NCBI GenBank assembly: GCA_019117205.1
Contig: DXAC01000005.1
Location: 1-61,194 of the forward strand
Direction: 5' to 3'
DNA length: 61,194 nucleotides
Source: Candidatus Allofournierella merdigallinarum
GTDB taxonomy: Bacteria > Bacillota > Clostridia > Oscillospirales > Ruminococcaceae
Under the pieces are notes generated by a model. The model ran no database searches. It worked only from the letters and a program-made list of their open reading frames with translations, and had not been told where the DNA came from. The translations under genes were made by a program, and so were the position numbers. Of the stretch, positions 34,678 to 42,866 are shown piece by piece (position 1 is the first letter of the stretch; each line of letters begins with the position of its first letter).

Positions 34678-34751
34678 GGCGCGGGGGCTAAAATCCGCCG
34701 CCGCGCCATATACATCTTAGGACAAGGCGCGCCAAAGGAGGAAATACGCCC

Positions 34752-37391
34752 ATGGAATACCACGAGAGAACGGCGGCGGAGGTGTTTGCCGCCCTGAAGA
34801 GCGGGCCCGGAGGCCTCACCGCCCGGGAGGCGGCGGCAAGGCTGGCGGCGGCGGGGGCCAACGAGCTGCGTCAGCCGCCGGGGGAGAGCCTGTTCCAGCG
34901 GTTTTTGCAGCAGATGGCGGACCCGATGATCCTGGTGCTGCTGGCGGCGGCGGCCCTCTCCGCCCTGACGGCCGCCTGCGCGGGGGAGAGCTTTGCCGAC
35001 GTGTTCATCATCCTGGCGGTGGTGCTCATCAACGCCCTGCTGGGGGTGTTCCAGGAGAGCAAGGCGGAAAAGGCCATCGAGGCGCTGCAAAAGATGGCCG
35101 CCCCCCACAGCCAGGCGCTGCGGGGCGGGCGGCAGGTCACGGTGGCCAGCCGGGAGCTGGTCCCGGGGGACCTGGTGCTGCTGGAGGCGGGCAGCGCCGT
35201 GCCCGCCGACGGGCGGCTGGTGGAGGCGGCGGCGCTGAAGATCGAGGAGTCCGCCCTCACCGGCGAGAGCCTGCCGGCGGAAAAGACCGCCGACCCCCTG
35301 CCCGCCGGCCGCGGCGTGCCCCTGGGCGACCGGCGGTGCATGGCCTACATGGGCGGCACCGTGACCTACGGCCGGGGCACGCTGCTGGTCACCGCCACCG
35401 GCATGAACACCGAGATGGGCCGCATCGCCGGGGCGCTTGCCAGCGCCGCCCAGGGCAAGACCCCGCTGCAAAAGCGGCTGGCGGCGCTCAGCCGCACCCT
35501 CAGCGCCCTGGTGCTGGCCATCTGCGCCTTTTTGTTCGGCTTCGGGCTGTGGCGGGCGGGCAGCGCCCAGCTGCCGGTGGTGCTGGACTGCTTCATGGTG
35601 GCGGTGAGCCTGGCGGTGGCGGCGGTGCCCGAGGGGCTGGCCGCGGTGGTGACCATCGTGCTGAGCATGGGGGTCACCCGGATGAGCCGCCAGGGGGCGG
35701 TGATCCGCCGGCTCACCGCGGTGGAGACGCTGGGCTGCGCCCAGGTGATCTGCTCCGACAAGACCGGCACCCTGACCCGCAACCGGATGGAGGTGCAGCA
35801 GACTTTCGGCCCCGACCGGGAGCTGGCCACGGCGCTGGCGCTGTGCAGCGACGCCAGGCTGGAGGCGGACGGCCGGGCCCGGGGCGAGCCCACCGAGTGC
35901 GCCCTGGTGGAGCACGCGGCAAAGCTGGGGCTGGCCCAGCCGGCGCTGGCGGCGGCCTTTCCCCGGGTGGCGGAGCTGCCCTTTGACTCCGAGCGCAAGC
36001 GGATGAGCACGTTCCACCGCAGGGCGGGCACGCCGGGGGTGGTGCAGTATGTAAAGGGCGCGCCGGACCTGCTGCTGGAGCGGTGTACCCACTGGCTGCG
36101 GGAGGGGCGGGAGGTGCCCCTCACCGCCGCCGACCGGGCGGCCATCCTGGCAAAGAACAAGGCCATGGCCGGCGAGGCGCTGCGGGTGCTGGCGGCGGCC
36201 CGGCGGGTGTGGACCGCCCTGCCGGCAAACCTGTCGCCCCAAACGGCGGAGCAGCAGCTGACCTTTGTCGGGCTGGCGGGCATGATGGACCCGGTGCGCC
36301 CCGAGGCGGCGCCCGCCATCGCCCGCTGCCGCGCCGCGGGGGTGCGGGTGGTGATGATCACCGGCGACCACCCGGACACCGCCGCCGCCATCGCCCGGCA
36401 GCTGGGCATCCTGGAGCGGGGCGGCCGGGCGACCACCGGCGCCGAGCTGGAGCGGATGACCGCCGCGGAGCTGGCCCGGCGGGTGGAGACCTGTTCGGTG
36501 TACGCCCGGGTGCAGCCCCAGCACAAGGTACGCATCGTGCAGGCGCTGCGGGCGGGGGGCCGCGTCACCGCCATGACCGGCGACGGGGTGAACGACGCCC
36601 CGGCGCTGAAAGCGGCGGACATCGGGGTGGGCATGGGCCTCTCGGGCACCGACGTGACCCGCAGCGTGTCGGACATGGTGCTGGCGGACGACAACTTCGC
36701 CACCATCGTGGCGGCGGTGGCCGAGGGCCGGCGCATCTACGCGAACATCCGCAAGGCGGTGCAGTTTCTGCTGGCCAGCAACGCCAGCGAGGTGCTGAGC
36801 ATCTTCATCGCCACCGTGCTGGGGGTGCGGCTGCTGGGTCCGGCCCACCTGCTGTGGATCAACCTGATCACCGACTGCTTTCCCGCCCTGGCCCTGGGGC
36901 TGGAAAAGGCCGAGCCGGACACGATGGAGCGGCCGCCCCGCGCCCCCGGCGAGGGGATCTTTGCCGGGGGGCTGGGGCTGGACGTGGTCTGGCAGGGGAT
37001 GCTGGTCACCGCCCTGACCCTGACGGCCTACCTGCTGGGGGTGCGGCTGGACACCGGCTGCTGGCAGGTAGCCCAAAGCGAGACGGGGGTGAGCATGGCC
37101 TTTCTCACCATGAGCATGGCGGAGATCTTCCACAGCTTCAACATGCGCAGCCAGCGGGGCAGCGTTTTCGCGCTGCCGGGGCACAACCCCTGGCTGTGGG
37201 CGGCCATGGCGGGCAGCCTGGCCCTGAGCCTGGGGGTGCTGGTCTGGCCGGCGGCCGCCGGAGTCTTCGGCTTCGCGCCGTTGAACGCGCACCTGTGCGG
37301 CCTGTCGCTGGCGCTGGCGGCCTCGGTGATCCCGGCGGTGGAGCTGGGCAAGGCCCTGCTGCGGCCGGGGCAAAAAAAGGCGTCCCGCTGA
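34752..37391 (+). CDS. Calcium-transporting P-type ATPase (P2A)
   Basis: 879 residues, usual length for bacterial Ca2+ ATPases. Landmarks in order: cation ATPase N-terminal domain (LTAREAAARLAAAGANEL), A-domain TGES, membrane helix 4 motif VPEGLAAVVTI that carries the Ca2+-site glutamate, phosphorylation site DKTGTLT with Asp336, nucleotide-domain KGAPD, then TGDHPDTA and the hinge TGDGVNDAPAL. Membrane helices 5-6 have NASEV and NLITDCFPALALGLE. AAGGAGGAA precedes the ATG. It should export Ca2+ (or Mn2+) from the cytoplasm. Confidence 0.92.
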   Translation: MEYHERTAAEVFAALKSGPGGLTAREAAARLAAAGANELRQPPGESLFQRFLQQMADPMILVLLAAAALSALTAACAGESFADVFIILAVVLINALLGVFQESKAEKAIEALQKMAAPHSQALRGGRQVTVASRELVPGDLVLLEAGSAVPADGRLVEAAALKIEESALTGESLPAEKTADPLPAGRGVPLGDRRCMAYMGGTVTYGRGTLLVTATGMNTEMGRIAGALASAAQGKTPLQKRLAALSRTLSALVLAICAFLFGFGLWRAGSAQLPVVLDCFMVAVSLAVAAVPEGLAAVVTIVLSMGVTRMSRQGAVIRRLTAVETLGCAQVICSDKTGTLTRNRMEVQQTFGPDRELATALALCSDARLEADGRARGEPTECALVEHAAKLGLAQPALAAAFPRVAELPFDSERKRMSTFHRRAGTPGVVQYVKGAPDLLLERCTHWLREGREVPLTAADRAAILAKNKAMAGEALRVLAAARRVWTALPANLSPQTAEQQLTFVGLAGMMDPVRPEAAPAIARCRAAGVRVVMITGDHPDTAAAIARQLGILERGGRATTGAELERMTAAELARRVETCSVYARVQPQHKVRIVQALRAGGRVTAMTGDGVNDAPALKAADIGVGMGLSGTDVTRSVSDMVLADDNFATIVAAVAEGRRIYANIRKAVQFLLASNASEVLSIFIATVLGVRLLGPAHLLWINLITDCFPALALGLEKAEPDTMERPPRAPGEGIFAGGLGLDVVWQGMLVTALTLTAYLLGVRLDTGCWQVAQSETGVSMAFLTMSMAEIFHSFNMRSQRGSVFALPGHNPWLWAAMAGSLALSLGVLVWPAAAGVFGFAPLNAHLCGLSLALAASVIPAVELGKALLRPGQKKASR

Positions 37392-37407
37392 AGCGATCAG
37401 CGGGACG
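37372..37407 (-). terminator. Terminator of the DUF3842 gene, inside the end of the ATPase gene
   Basis: On the minus strand CGTCCCGCTGA pairs with TCAGCGGGACG (37381-37407), followed by CC and T7. The T-run and left arm are the last codons of the convergent ATPase (KKASR-stop), so coding and terminator sequence overlap. Confidence 0.85.
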
Positions 37408-37419
37408 CGCAAAGAGCGT

Positions 37420-37827
37420 TTATACCAGTTCCAGCACCCTGCGGGCGGCGTCGGCGATGTAGTCCGCCAGGGGCAGCTCCGGCAGCCCGGCCACCGACAC
37501 GCCGCAGCGGGTGGCGGGGATGAGCACCTTGTGGGCGCCGCTGGAGGCCACCGCCGCCGCCATGGCGGGGCTGCACTCCCCCAGCATACTGTTGGCCATC
37601 ACCAGGCCGATGGGCCCGGCGATGACCTGGGCCCTGGCCGCGTTGAAGACCGCCGCGTTCTCGCCGGTGGCCCCGGCGCTGGCCCCCGCCTTGAGCATGG
37701 CGGCGGTGGCGGCGGCGTTGGTGCCCACCGCCAGGATCTCCCCCGCGTAGCCTGCGGCCCGCAGTTTTTCGATCAGCGCGCGGCCAAAGCCGCCGCCCTG
37801 GCCGTCCATTACCACGATCTTTGCCAT
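37420..37827 (-). CDS. DUF3842 family protein
   Basis: 135 residues. Start KIVVMDGQGGGFG looks like a Rossmann-type glycine loop. The blocks AVGTNAAATAAMLKAGASAGATGENA and GPIGLVMANSMLGECSPAMAAAV are strongly typical of DUF3842, found in Clostridia. A small cytoplasmic protein of unknown role; nucleotide or cofactor binding is suggested by the fold only. GAAAGGAAAG lies upstream of the ATG. Confidence 0.85.
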   Translation of the reverse strand: MAKIVVMDGQGGGFGRALIEKLRAAGYAGEILAVGTNAAATAAMLKAGASAGATGENAAVFNAARAQVIAGPIGLVMANSMLGECSPAMAAAVASSGAHKVLIPATRCGVSVAGLPELPLADYIADAARRVLELV

Positions 37828-37884
37828 CTGTCACTTTCCTTTCCCGGCCCCGGGGGCCCGTTCGCTTTCAAAAGCCCGCCATGG

Positions 37885-37919
37885 AAAAAGCGGCGCTGCC
37901 TTTTTTTACTTGGCGCCGC
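37885..37919 (-). terminator. Terminator of the cardiolipin synthase gene
   Basis: On the minus strand GCGGCGC pairs with GCGCCGC, then TTTTT (A-run at 37885-37889 on the + strand). Confidence 0.7.
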
Positions 37920-37921
37920 CC

Positions 37922-39514
37922 TTACAAAAGCGGGGCGAACAGCCGCAGCAGGATGCGGAAGATGCGCTTGGGCAGCGGCACGTTCTTCACGTCCTGCCAG
38001 GTCACCTCATGGCTCACCTGCATACAGCGCAGAAGATCCTGCTTCACGTCCCCCACCATGTGGCCGCCGTAGAACACGCAGCAGTTCTCAAAGTGCAGGT
38101 ACAAACTGCGGTAGTCCATGTTGGCGCTGCCGATCACGGCGATCTTGTCATCGGAGACATACATCTTGGCGTGGATAAAACCGGGGCTGTACTCGAAGAT
38201 CCGTACCCCCGCTTTCATCAGCACCGCGTAGTAGCTCTGGGTCACCCAGTAGACGTATTTTTTGTCCGGGATGCCCGGGGTGATGATCCGCACGTCCACC
38301 CCGCTCTTGGCAATGAGGCGCAGGGTGGTGACCATCTCGTTGTCCACCACCAGATAGGGAGTGGCGATGTAGACATAGTCGGTGGCCTGCTGGAGGATGT
38401 TGAAGTAGACGTTCTCCGCCACCGCCTCGTCGTCCAGGGGGGAGTCGCCGTAGGGCTGCACCATGCCGTCGGCGGTGTAGCGGCGGGTGGGGGCAAAGGG
38501 GGCCAGCTGGCTGGTGGTGCCGTTGGTGTAGTCCCAGCTCTCCAGGAACAGGGCCGTCAGGTTGTACACCCCGCCGCCCCGCAGCATCAGGCCGGTGTCT
38601 TTCCAAACGCCGAACCGCCTTTTGCGGTTGATGTACTCGTCGGCGAAGTTCAGCCCGCCGATGAAGCCCACGTTGCCGTCGATCACGGTGATCTTGCGGT
38701 GGTCCCGGTGGTTGAACATGGTGTAGTCGGAGATGTGGGCCGAAAGGCGGAACGGTGAGAACCGCTGGCACTGGATCCCCCAGGCCCGCAGCTGCTGGTC
38801 GTAGTCCTCGGGGAAAGTGAGCATACAGCCCCAGCTGTCGTACAAAAGGCGCACATCCACCCCGGCGGCGGCCTTTTCTTTCAGCACCTCAAGGGTGGTG
38901 TCCCACATATAGCCGGGCTTTAAGATGAAATACTCCATGAAAATGAACCGGCGGGCTTTCTTCAGCTCCTCCAGAAAGCGGGGGAAGAACTCCTCGCCCC
39001 AGGCGTAGTATTCGCTCTGGGTGTCCGCGTACAGCGGCGCGCCGGCGTTGCGGATCAGGTACTGGGCGCTGCGGGTCAGGCCCTTGTCCTGAAAGGACAG
39101 CCGCCGCAGGGGCTCCGGGTCCTGGGGCAGGGTGCGGCTGAGCCGGGCGCTGATGGAGGCCATCCGCCGCGCATGGCGGTTGGTGGTGTTCCGGTGGCCC
39201 CAGAACAGGTAAAAGAGCACCCCCAGCGGCGGCATCAGCAGGATGATCAGGATCCACATGATCTTGTAGGCCGGGTTGATGGCGTCGTGCTCCAGCAGGG
39301 CGATCACCGCCAGCACGCTGACAAAGGTGGTGCCGATGTAGAAAGGCCCGGAAAAGCGACCCAGCCACAGGGGAATGGCCACGGTGAGGCCGATCTGAAG
39401 CAGCAGCAGCACCACAAAGAAAAAGGTGCGGGTGTAGAGCCCACGCCCCACCCGGCGCTTGGCCCGGGACACCTGCTGCCGTGCTTTTTTCACATTCTGG
39501 CCGGCTTTGGACAC
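37922..39514 (-). CDS. cls: Cardiolipin synthase (phospholipase D family)
   Basis: 530 residues. Two N-terminal membrane helices (about 30-90) precede two phospholipase D domains. HKD motifs are both complete: FNHRDHRKITVIDG in the first and FIHAKMYVSDDK in the second, each with the H-x-K-x4-D spacing. The enzyme joins two phosphatidylglycerols into cardiolipin at the membrane. GTG start with GGAGG 9 bases away. An extended -10 (TGGTATAAT, 39542-39550) lies just upstream on this strand. Confidence 0.92.
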   Translation of the reverse strand: MSKAGQNVKKARQQVSRAKRRVGRGLYTRTFFFVVLLLLQIGLTVAIPLWLGRFSGPFYIGTTFVSVLAVIALLEHDAINPAYKIMWILIILLMPPLGVLFYLFWGHRNTTNRHARRMASISARLSRTLPQDPEPLRRLSFQDKGLTRSAQYLIRNAGAPLYADTQSEYYAWGEEFFPRFLEELKKARRFIFMEYFILKPGYMWDTTLEVLKEKAAAGVDVRLLYDSWGCMLTFPEDYDQQLRAWGIQCQRFSPFRLSAHISDYTMFNHRDHRKITVIDGNVGFIGGLNFADEYINRKRRFGVWKDTGLMLRGGGVYNLTALFLESWDYTNGTTSQLAPFAPTRRYTADGMVQPYGDSPLDDEAVAENVYFNILQQATDYVYIATPYLVVDNEMVTTLRLIAKSGVDVRIITPGIPDKKYVYWVTQSYYAVLMKAGVRIFEYSPGFIHAKMYVSDDKIAVIGSANMDYRSLYLHFENCCVFYGGHMVGDVKQDLLRCMQVSHEVTWQDVKNVPLPKRIFRILLRLFAPLL

Positions 39515-39587
39515 GCTCGCTCACCTCCCCGCGTAAAAGCCATTATACCACAAAACCGCGCCCGGCACCAGCCGGCGGGCAGAGAAA

Positions 39588-39615
39588 CGCCGGCCCCGGG
39601 CTGCCGGGGCCGGCG
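39588..39615 (-). terminator. Terminator of the cyclophilin gene
   Basis: CGCCGGCCCCGG and its complement CCGGGGCCGGCG form a perfect 12-base-pair stem with a 4-base loop; the minus side ends in TTTCTC. Confidence 0.75.
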
Positions 39616-39625
39616 GCAAAGGCGT

Positions 39626-40408
39626 TCAGGCGGCGTCGCTGTCCGAGGCGGCTGAGTCGGAGGAAGAAGCGGAGGAGGCAGCGGGCAGCTCCTCGCCGTA
39701 CACGCCGATGATCACCCGCTCCAGGATCACCGGCTCCAGGGGCTTGCCGTTCTCGTCGGTCTCGGCGCCGGCGATGGCGTCCACCACCTCCATGCCCTCG
39801 TACACCTGGCCGAACACCGTGTCGGTGTTGTCCAGGTAGGGCAGCCCGCCCACGGCGCCGTAGGCGTCCGCCACCTCCTGGCGCACCCCGGCGTCCAGCA
39901 GGGCCTGCTTGTCCGCGCCGCTCACACTGTCCGGCAGGGCCTGGACGAAGTAGAACTGGCTCAGGGTGGAGGGGCTCTCGTCCGGGCTGCAGGCGGCGCA
40001 CAGGGCCCCGGCGTAGTGGTGCAGCCGGTCGGTGTATTCGGCGGGGAACGGGTTGCCGTTCCAGATGGTGGAGCCGCCCAGGCCGGTGCCGGTGGCGTCG
40101 CCGCTCTGCACCGCGAAGCCCCAGATCACCCGGTGGAACTCCAGGCCGTCAAAGTAGCCCTGGTCCGCCAGCCCCACAAAGTTGTCCACCGCCATGGGGG
40201 CCAGCTCCGGGTAGAGCACCGTCCGCACCTCGCCGGCGCTGGTCTGGAACACGGCAATGGTGTCGCCCGCGGCGGGGGCGGTGAACTGCGTCTCGGCACA
40301 CTCGTACGCCGGCCGCTTCACCGTCTGCCCGGGCTCGGCCTCGCCGCTGCAGCCGGCCAGCGTGCCCGCCGCCAGCACACAGGCCAGGATAATTGCAAAA
40401 CGTCCCAT
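39626..40408 (-). CDS. Cyclophilin-type peptidyl-prolyl isomerase lipoprotein
   Basis: 260 residues. The N-terminus is a lipoprotein signal with lipobox TLAGC (Cys20). The catalytic domain shows LAPMAVDNFVGLADQGYFDGLEFHRV and QSGDATGTGLGGS, the cyclophilin active-site segments, and FGQVYEGMEVVDAIA near the end. A Ser/Ala/Asp-rich tail follows. It is expected to help fold exported proteins at the outer face of the membrane. An extended -10 (TGCTATAAT) lies at 40448-40456 on this strand. Confidence 0.9.
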   Translation of the reverse strand: MGRFAIILACVLAAGTLAGCSGEAEPGQTVKRPAYECAETQFTAPAAGDTIAVFQTSAGEVRTVLYPELAPMAVDNFVGLADQGYFDGLEFHRVIWGFAVQSGDATGTGLGGSTIWNGNPFPAEYTDRLHHYAGALCAACSPDESPSTLSQFYFVQALPDSVSGADKQALLDAGVRQEVADAYGAVGGLPYLDNTDTVFGQVYEGMEVVDAIAGAETDENGKPLEPVILERVIIGVYGEELPAASSASSSDSAASDSDAA

Positions 40409-40520
40409 GAAAAAGTTCTCCTTTTATTGGAAACAAGATGTACAGGTATTATAGCATATCCCGGGGCAAAATAGCAGCGGGGACAAAAAAGTTTCACAGC
40501 CACCGCCCCGCAATTCGCTA

Positions 40521-40549
40521 TTGACGGCGGCACAAAAACGGGGTACACT
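40521..40549 (+). promoter_or_regulatory. Promoter of the DUF1292 gene
   Basis: TTGACG (40521-40526), 17-base spacer, TACACT (40544-40549). Confidence 0.8.
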
Positions 40550-40596
40550 GGAAACAGAACCAACGGCGGCGAGCCGCCGGGAACAGGAGAGCGCCC

Positions 40597-40920
40597 ATGG
40601 CCGAGACGAAACTGCCCCCCACCCCCCAGGAGGATGACTACACCCCCGACCTGATCACCCTGGAAGACGAGGACGGCAAGGAGCACGTCTTTGAGGTGAT
40701 CGACGCGGCGGACCTGAACGGCGCCCACTACATGGCGCTGGTGCCCTATGTGGAAAACGAGCAGCAGCTGGAGGAGACCGAGGCCGAGCTGCTGCTGATG
40801 AAAGTGGGCGAGGACGCCGACGGCGAGTACCTGGACATCGTCGAGGACGACGAGGAGCTGTTCCAGGTGAGCAAGATGTTTGAAACGCGCCTGCAGGAGT
40901 TTTTCGACATCGAACAGTAA
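40597..40920 (+). CDS. DUF1292 family acidic protein
   Basis: 107 residues, highly acidic. The core ITLEDEDGKEHVFEVIDAADLNGAHYMALVP and the run ending in VEDDEELFQV are typical of DUF1292 (YrzB-like), small cytoplasmic proteins of Bacillota with unknown role. CAGGAGAG stands before the ATG. Often near yrrK/alaS in other genomes, but not here. Confidence 0.88.
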   Translation: MAETKLPPTPQEDDYTPDLITLEDEDGKEHVFEVIDAADLNGAHYMALVPYVENEQQLEETEAELLLMKVGEDADGEYLDIVEDDEELFQVSKMFETRLQEFFDIEQ

Positions 40921-40930
40921 CAGCCACACA

Positions 40931-40947
40931 GCAGGACGGACTCCTGC
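40931..40947 (+). terminator. Weak hairpin after the DUF1292 gene
   Basis: GCAGGA pairs with TCCTGC over a 5-base loop, followed by CTTGTTC only. It overlaps the approach to the ncRNA promoter, so termination may be partial. Confidence 0.45.
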
Positions 40948-40948
40948 C

Positions 40949-40977
40949 TTGTTCGATTTGTTGCGGCTTGATATGAT
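40949..40977 (+). promoter_or_regulatory. Promoter of the structured ncRNA
   Basis: TTGTTC (40949-40954), 17-base spacer, TATGAT (40972-40977). The predicted start falls exactly at the closing stem of the RNA. Confidence 0.75.
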
Positions 40978-40983
40978 CCTACT

Positions 40984-41190
40984 AATCAATTCAAGGGAGC
41001 CCGGCGGTTGCCCGGCGGACTGCAGACCTCCCGCCCCGCGTATACGCGGAGCAAGGCGGACGAAGGGAGCAAGAACCCGGGCACAGGGCACCCACCTGCC
41101 AACGGGTAGGTTTTGATTGGTCGCAGACGGCAAGGCGGGGCCTTTATAGAGAAAACGCGGGCGCACCCCAAAGGATGCGCCCGCGTTTTT
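40984..41190 (+). ncRNA. Independently transcribed structured RNA, 6S-like
   Basis: About 200 bases with own promoter and own terminator and no coding frame. Folding by eye: closing stem CTAATCAA (40982-40989) with TTGATTGG (41113-41120); then GCCCGG (40999-41004) with CCGGGC (41077-41082); a large internal bubble (41005-41027 opposite 41070-41076); CTCCC with GGGAG; and an apical hairpin CCGCG-TATA-CGCGG (41036-41049). On the 3-prime side a small hairpin CCTGCC-AACG-GGTAGG (41095-41110) sits opposite the bubble. Closing stem, central bubble and apical stem, with a 3-prime-side hairpin, is the 6S RNA layout that mimics an open promoter and binds RNA polymerase. I could not match a 6S consensus by eye, so another RNA class is possible. 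Confidence 0.5.
41152..41190. terminator. Terminator of the ncRNA, shared with the LUD gene
   Basis: AAAACGCGGGCGCA pairs with TGCGCCCGCGTTTT (41176-41189), strong and symmetrical, so active in both directions. Confidence 0.92.
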
Positions 41191-41202
41191 GCGCCGAAAA
41201 GC

Positions 41203-41838
41203 TCAGAACCCCAGCGGCTCGCCCACCAGCAGCACCTTGATGCGCCCGGGAACGCGCTGGAAGCTGTGGATGGTGGTGGTGCAGCAGATGCGTGCCGGGC
41301 TGTGGCAGTGTTCGCACCTGCCGGTGGCCGCGCAGGGGGTGGCGCAGGAAAGACGCACCGTGTTGGCCGGCGCGGCAATGGCCTCCACCCGGTCTTTCGC
41401 GGCGGCCAGGTCTTTCACGATCTTGTTGCAGCCCGCCACCAGCAGCACGTTTTTCGGCCCGAACGTGATGGCCGCCACCCGGTTGGAGTTGCCGTCCACG
41501 TTGTAAATTTCCCCCGCCTCGGTGATGGCGTTGGCGCTGGCCAGGTACCAGTCGGCGCTGAACACCTGCCGGTAGAGCCTGTCCAGCGCCTCGCCGGACA
41601 CCTTGCTCCTGTCCAGAAAGTTATAGCCGCCGCCCGCCAGCAGGTCCATCACGCCCGTCTCGGCCAGGGTCATGCTGCCTCCGTTCGCCACCGTGGCCCC
41701 CGCCGGGATCAGCTGCGCCACAAAGTCCCGCACCTGGTCCGCCCGGGGCAGGTACCAGCCCTCCATGTTGTTGGCTTTCAGGGCCTCGATCACCCGCCGG
41801 GCCCGCCTTTCGGTGTTGTCCGCCACTGCACTGTGCAT
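41203..41838 (-). CDS. LUD domain protein (LutC/YkgG-like lactate-utilisation family)
   Basis: 211 residues, ATG with AAGGAGG at 8 bases. The LUD fold is marked by TVANGGSMTLAETGVMDLL, SANAITEAGEIYNVDGNSNRVAAITFGP and VLLVAGCNKIV. A cysteine cluster near the C-terminus (SCATPCAATGRCEHCHSPARICC) could bind an Fe-S centre or zinc. LutA and LutB partners are absent here, so this is a stand-alone DUF1121-type LUD protein, whose role is not defined. Confidence 0.85.
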   Translation of the reverse strand: MHSAVADNTERRARRVIEALKANNMEGWYLPRADQVRDFVAQLIPAGATVANGGSMTLAETGVMDLLAGGGYNFLDRSKVSGEALDRLYRQVFSADWYLASANAITEAGEIYNVDGNSNRVAAITFGPKNVLLVAGCNKIVKDLAAAKDRVEAIAAPANTVRLSCATPCAATGRCEHCHSPARICCTTTIHSFQRVPGRIKVLLVGEPLGF

Positions 41839-41866
41839 CCCCGTGTCCTCCTTTGCTTTTTCCCTT

Positions 41867-41905
41867 ATTATAGCACATTGACAGAAAAGGCGGAACGAGT
41901 AGAAT
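41867..41905. promoter_or_regulatory. Back-to-back promoters, LUD and peroxiredoxin-like genes
   Basis: Minus strand: extended TGCTATAAT (-10 box at 41867-41872). Plus strand: TTGACA (41878-41883), 16-base spacer, TAGAAT (41900-41905). The two overlap enough for mutual interference. Confidence 0.7.
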
Positions 41906-41945
41906 AGAAGAAGACCCAATCTGCAAGCAAAGGAGAGCCGTTTCC

Positions 41946-42845
41946 ATGGCAAAACGACTGCGCGCCGGCGACGTGATCCCGGAGTTTCGCTTCGACACCC
42001 CCTACCACCCCCAGAACAGCTTTTACGAGTTGCTGGAGGGGGACAGGCCGGTGTTTCTGGTCTTCCTGCAAAACTTCGGCCACCCGCTGACAAGGAACTA
42101 CGTCATGGAGTATATCAAGACCGCCGCCGCCCTGCACAGCGCCCGGCTGGTCTGCGTGGTGCGCACCCGGCCGGCCGTCATCGCAAAGGCCATCCCCGAG
42201 GGGGTCATGCCCTACCAGCTGATCTGCGACGCCGAGGGGGTGCTCTACCGCTTCTTCGCGGTGCCCGGCGAGAAAAACCGGCTCAAGTGCTTCTCTTTCA
42301 AGGCCATGAAAATTTTGAACGAGGCGAAGAAACAGGGCTTCAAAAGCGAGCCGGGCCAGGCCTGGCAGCTGCCGCTGACCCTGCTGGTGGGCCCGGCGGG
42401 CCGGGTGCTGCTGGCCCACTACGGCTCCACCCTCACCGACCTGCCCCAGGACTGCGCCGTCATGGAGGAGCTGGCCGCCGACCTTTTGCCCGGCCTGCCC
42501 GCCCAGTGGCTGGCCGCCGCCCCCGCGGCTGACAGCTTCGGCGCGGCCTTTGGCGCCCCCGCGGCCCCCGCGCCCGAAAGCGCGCCGGCGGCACAGTCGC
42601 CCGCCGCGGACTTCTCCGCCGGCTTTGACACGGCCCCGGACGCCGGCTTTGACACCTCTCTGGAGGTCGAAGCGGCCTCCGCGCCCCGGCGGGCGGAGGA
42701 CGGCCCGCAGGACCTGGGCGCGCTGCTGGAAGAGTTTGAAGCGCCCGCCGCGCCGGCCGCCCCGGCCGCGCCGGCGGTGCAGCCCGAGGCGCCCAAGGCC
42801 CCGGCGGTGGACCTGTCCGCCCTGGGCTTCGGGCCGGGCAACTGA
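41946..42845 (+). CDS. Peroxiredoxin-like (AhpC/TSA) protein without catalytic cysteines
   Basis: 299 residues. Residues 1-185 have the thioredoxin-fold order of AhpC/TSA-like proteins of the PRXL2 type: GDVIPEFRFDTPY, FLVFLQNFG, then VVRTRPAVIAKAI, ICDAEGVLYRFFAV and LPLTLLVGPAGRVLLAHYG. Where that family has G-C-P-L-C-R this protein has GHPLTR (45-50), so both redox cysteines are replaced (His and Thr). Residues 190-299 are a disordered Ala/Pro/Asp extension ending DLSALGFGPGN. The fold is kept but thiol peroxidase activity should be lost; a binding or scaffold role is inference. A GAGAG-type site precedes the ATG. Confidence 0.75.
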   Translation: MAKRLRAGDVIPEFRFDTPYHPQNSFYELLEGDRPVFLVFLQNFGHPLTRNYVMEYIKTAAALHSARLVCVVRTRPAVIAKAIPEGVMPYQLICDAEGVLYRFFAVPGEKNRLKCFSFKAMKILNEAKKQGFKSEPGQAWQLPLTLLVGPAGRVLLAHYGSTLTDLPQDCAVMEELAADLLPGLPAQWLAAAPAADSFGAAFGAPAAPAPESAPAAQSPAADFSAGFDTAPDAGFDTSLEVEAASAPRRAEDGPQDLGALLEEFEAPAAPAAPAAPAVQPEAPKAPAVDLSALGFGPGN

Positions 42846-42866
42846 ACCGGGAAAGGAACGGATCCC

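Noticed and set aside
34605..37412. 935-codon minus-strand open frame opposite the P-type ATPase
   Set aside because: Same reason; the + strand has all P-type ATPase motifs and the antisense frame has low-complexity composition.
41203..41838. Assignment of the LUD protein as part of a lactate-oxidation (LutABC) operon
   Set aside because: No LutA or LutB genes are adjacent; the gene is transcribed alone from its own promoter.
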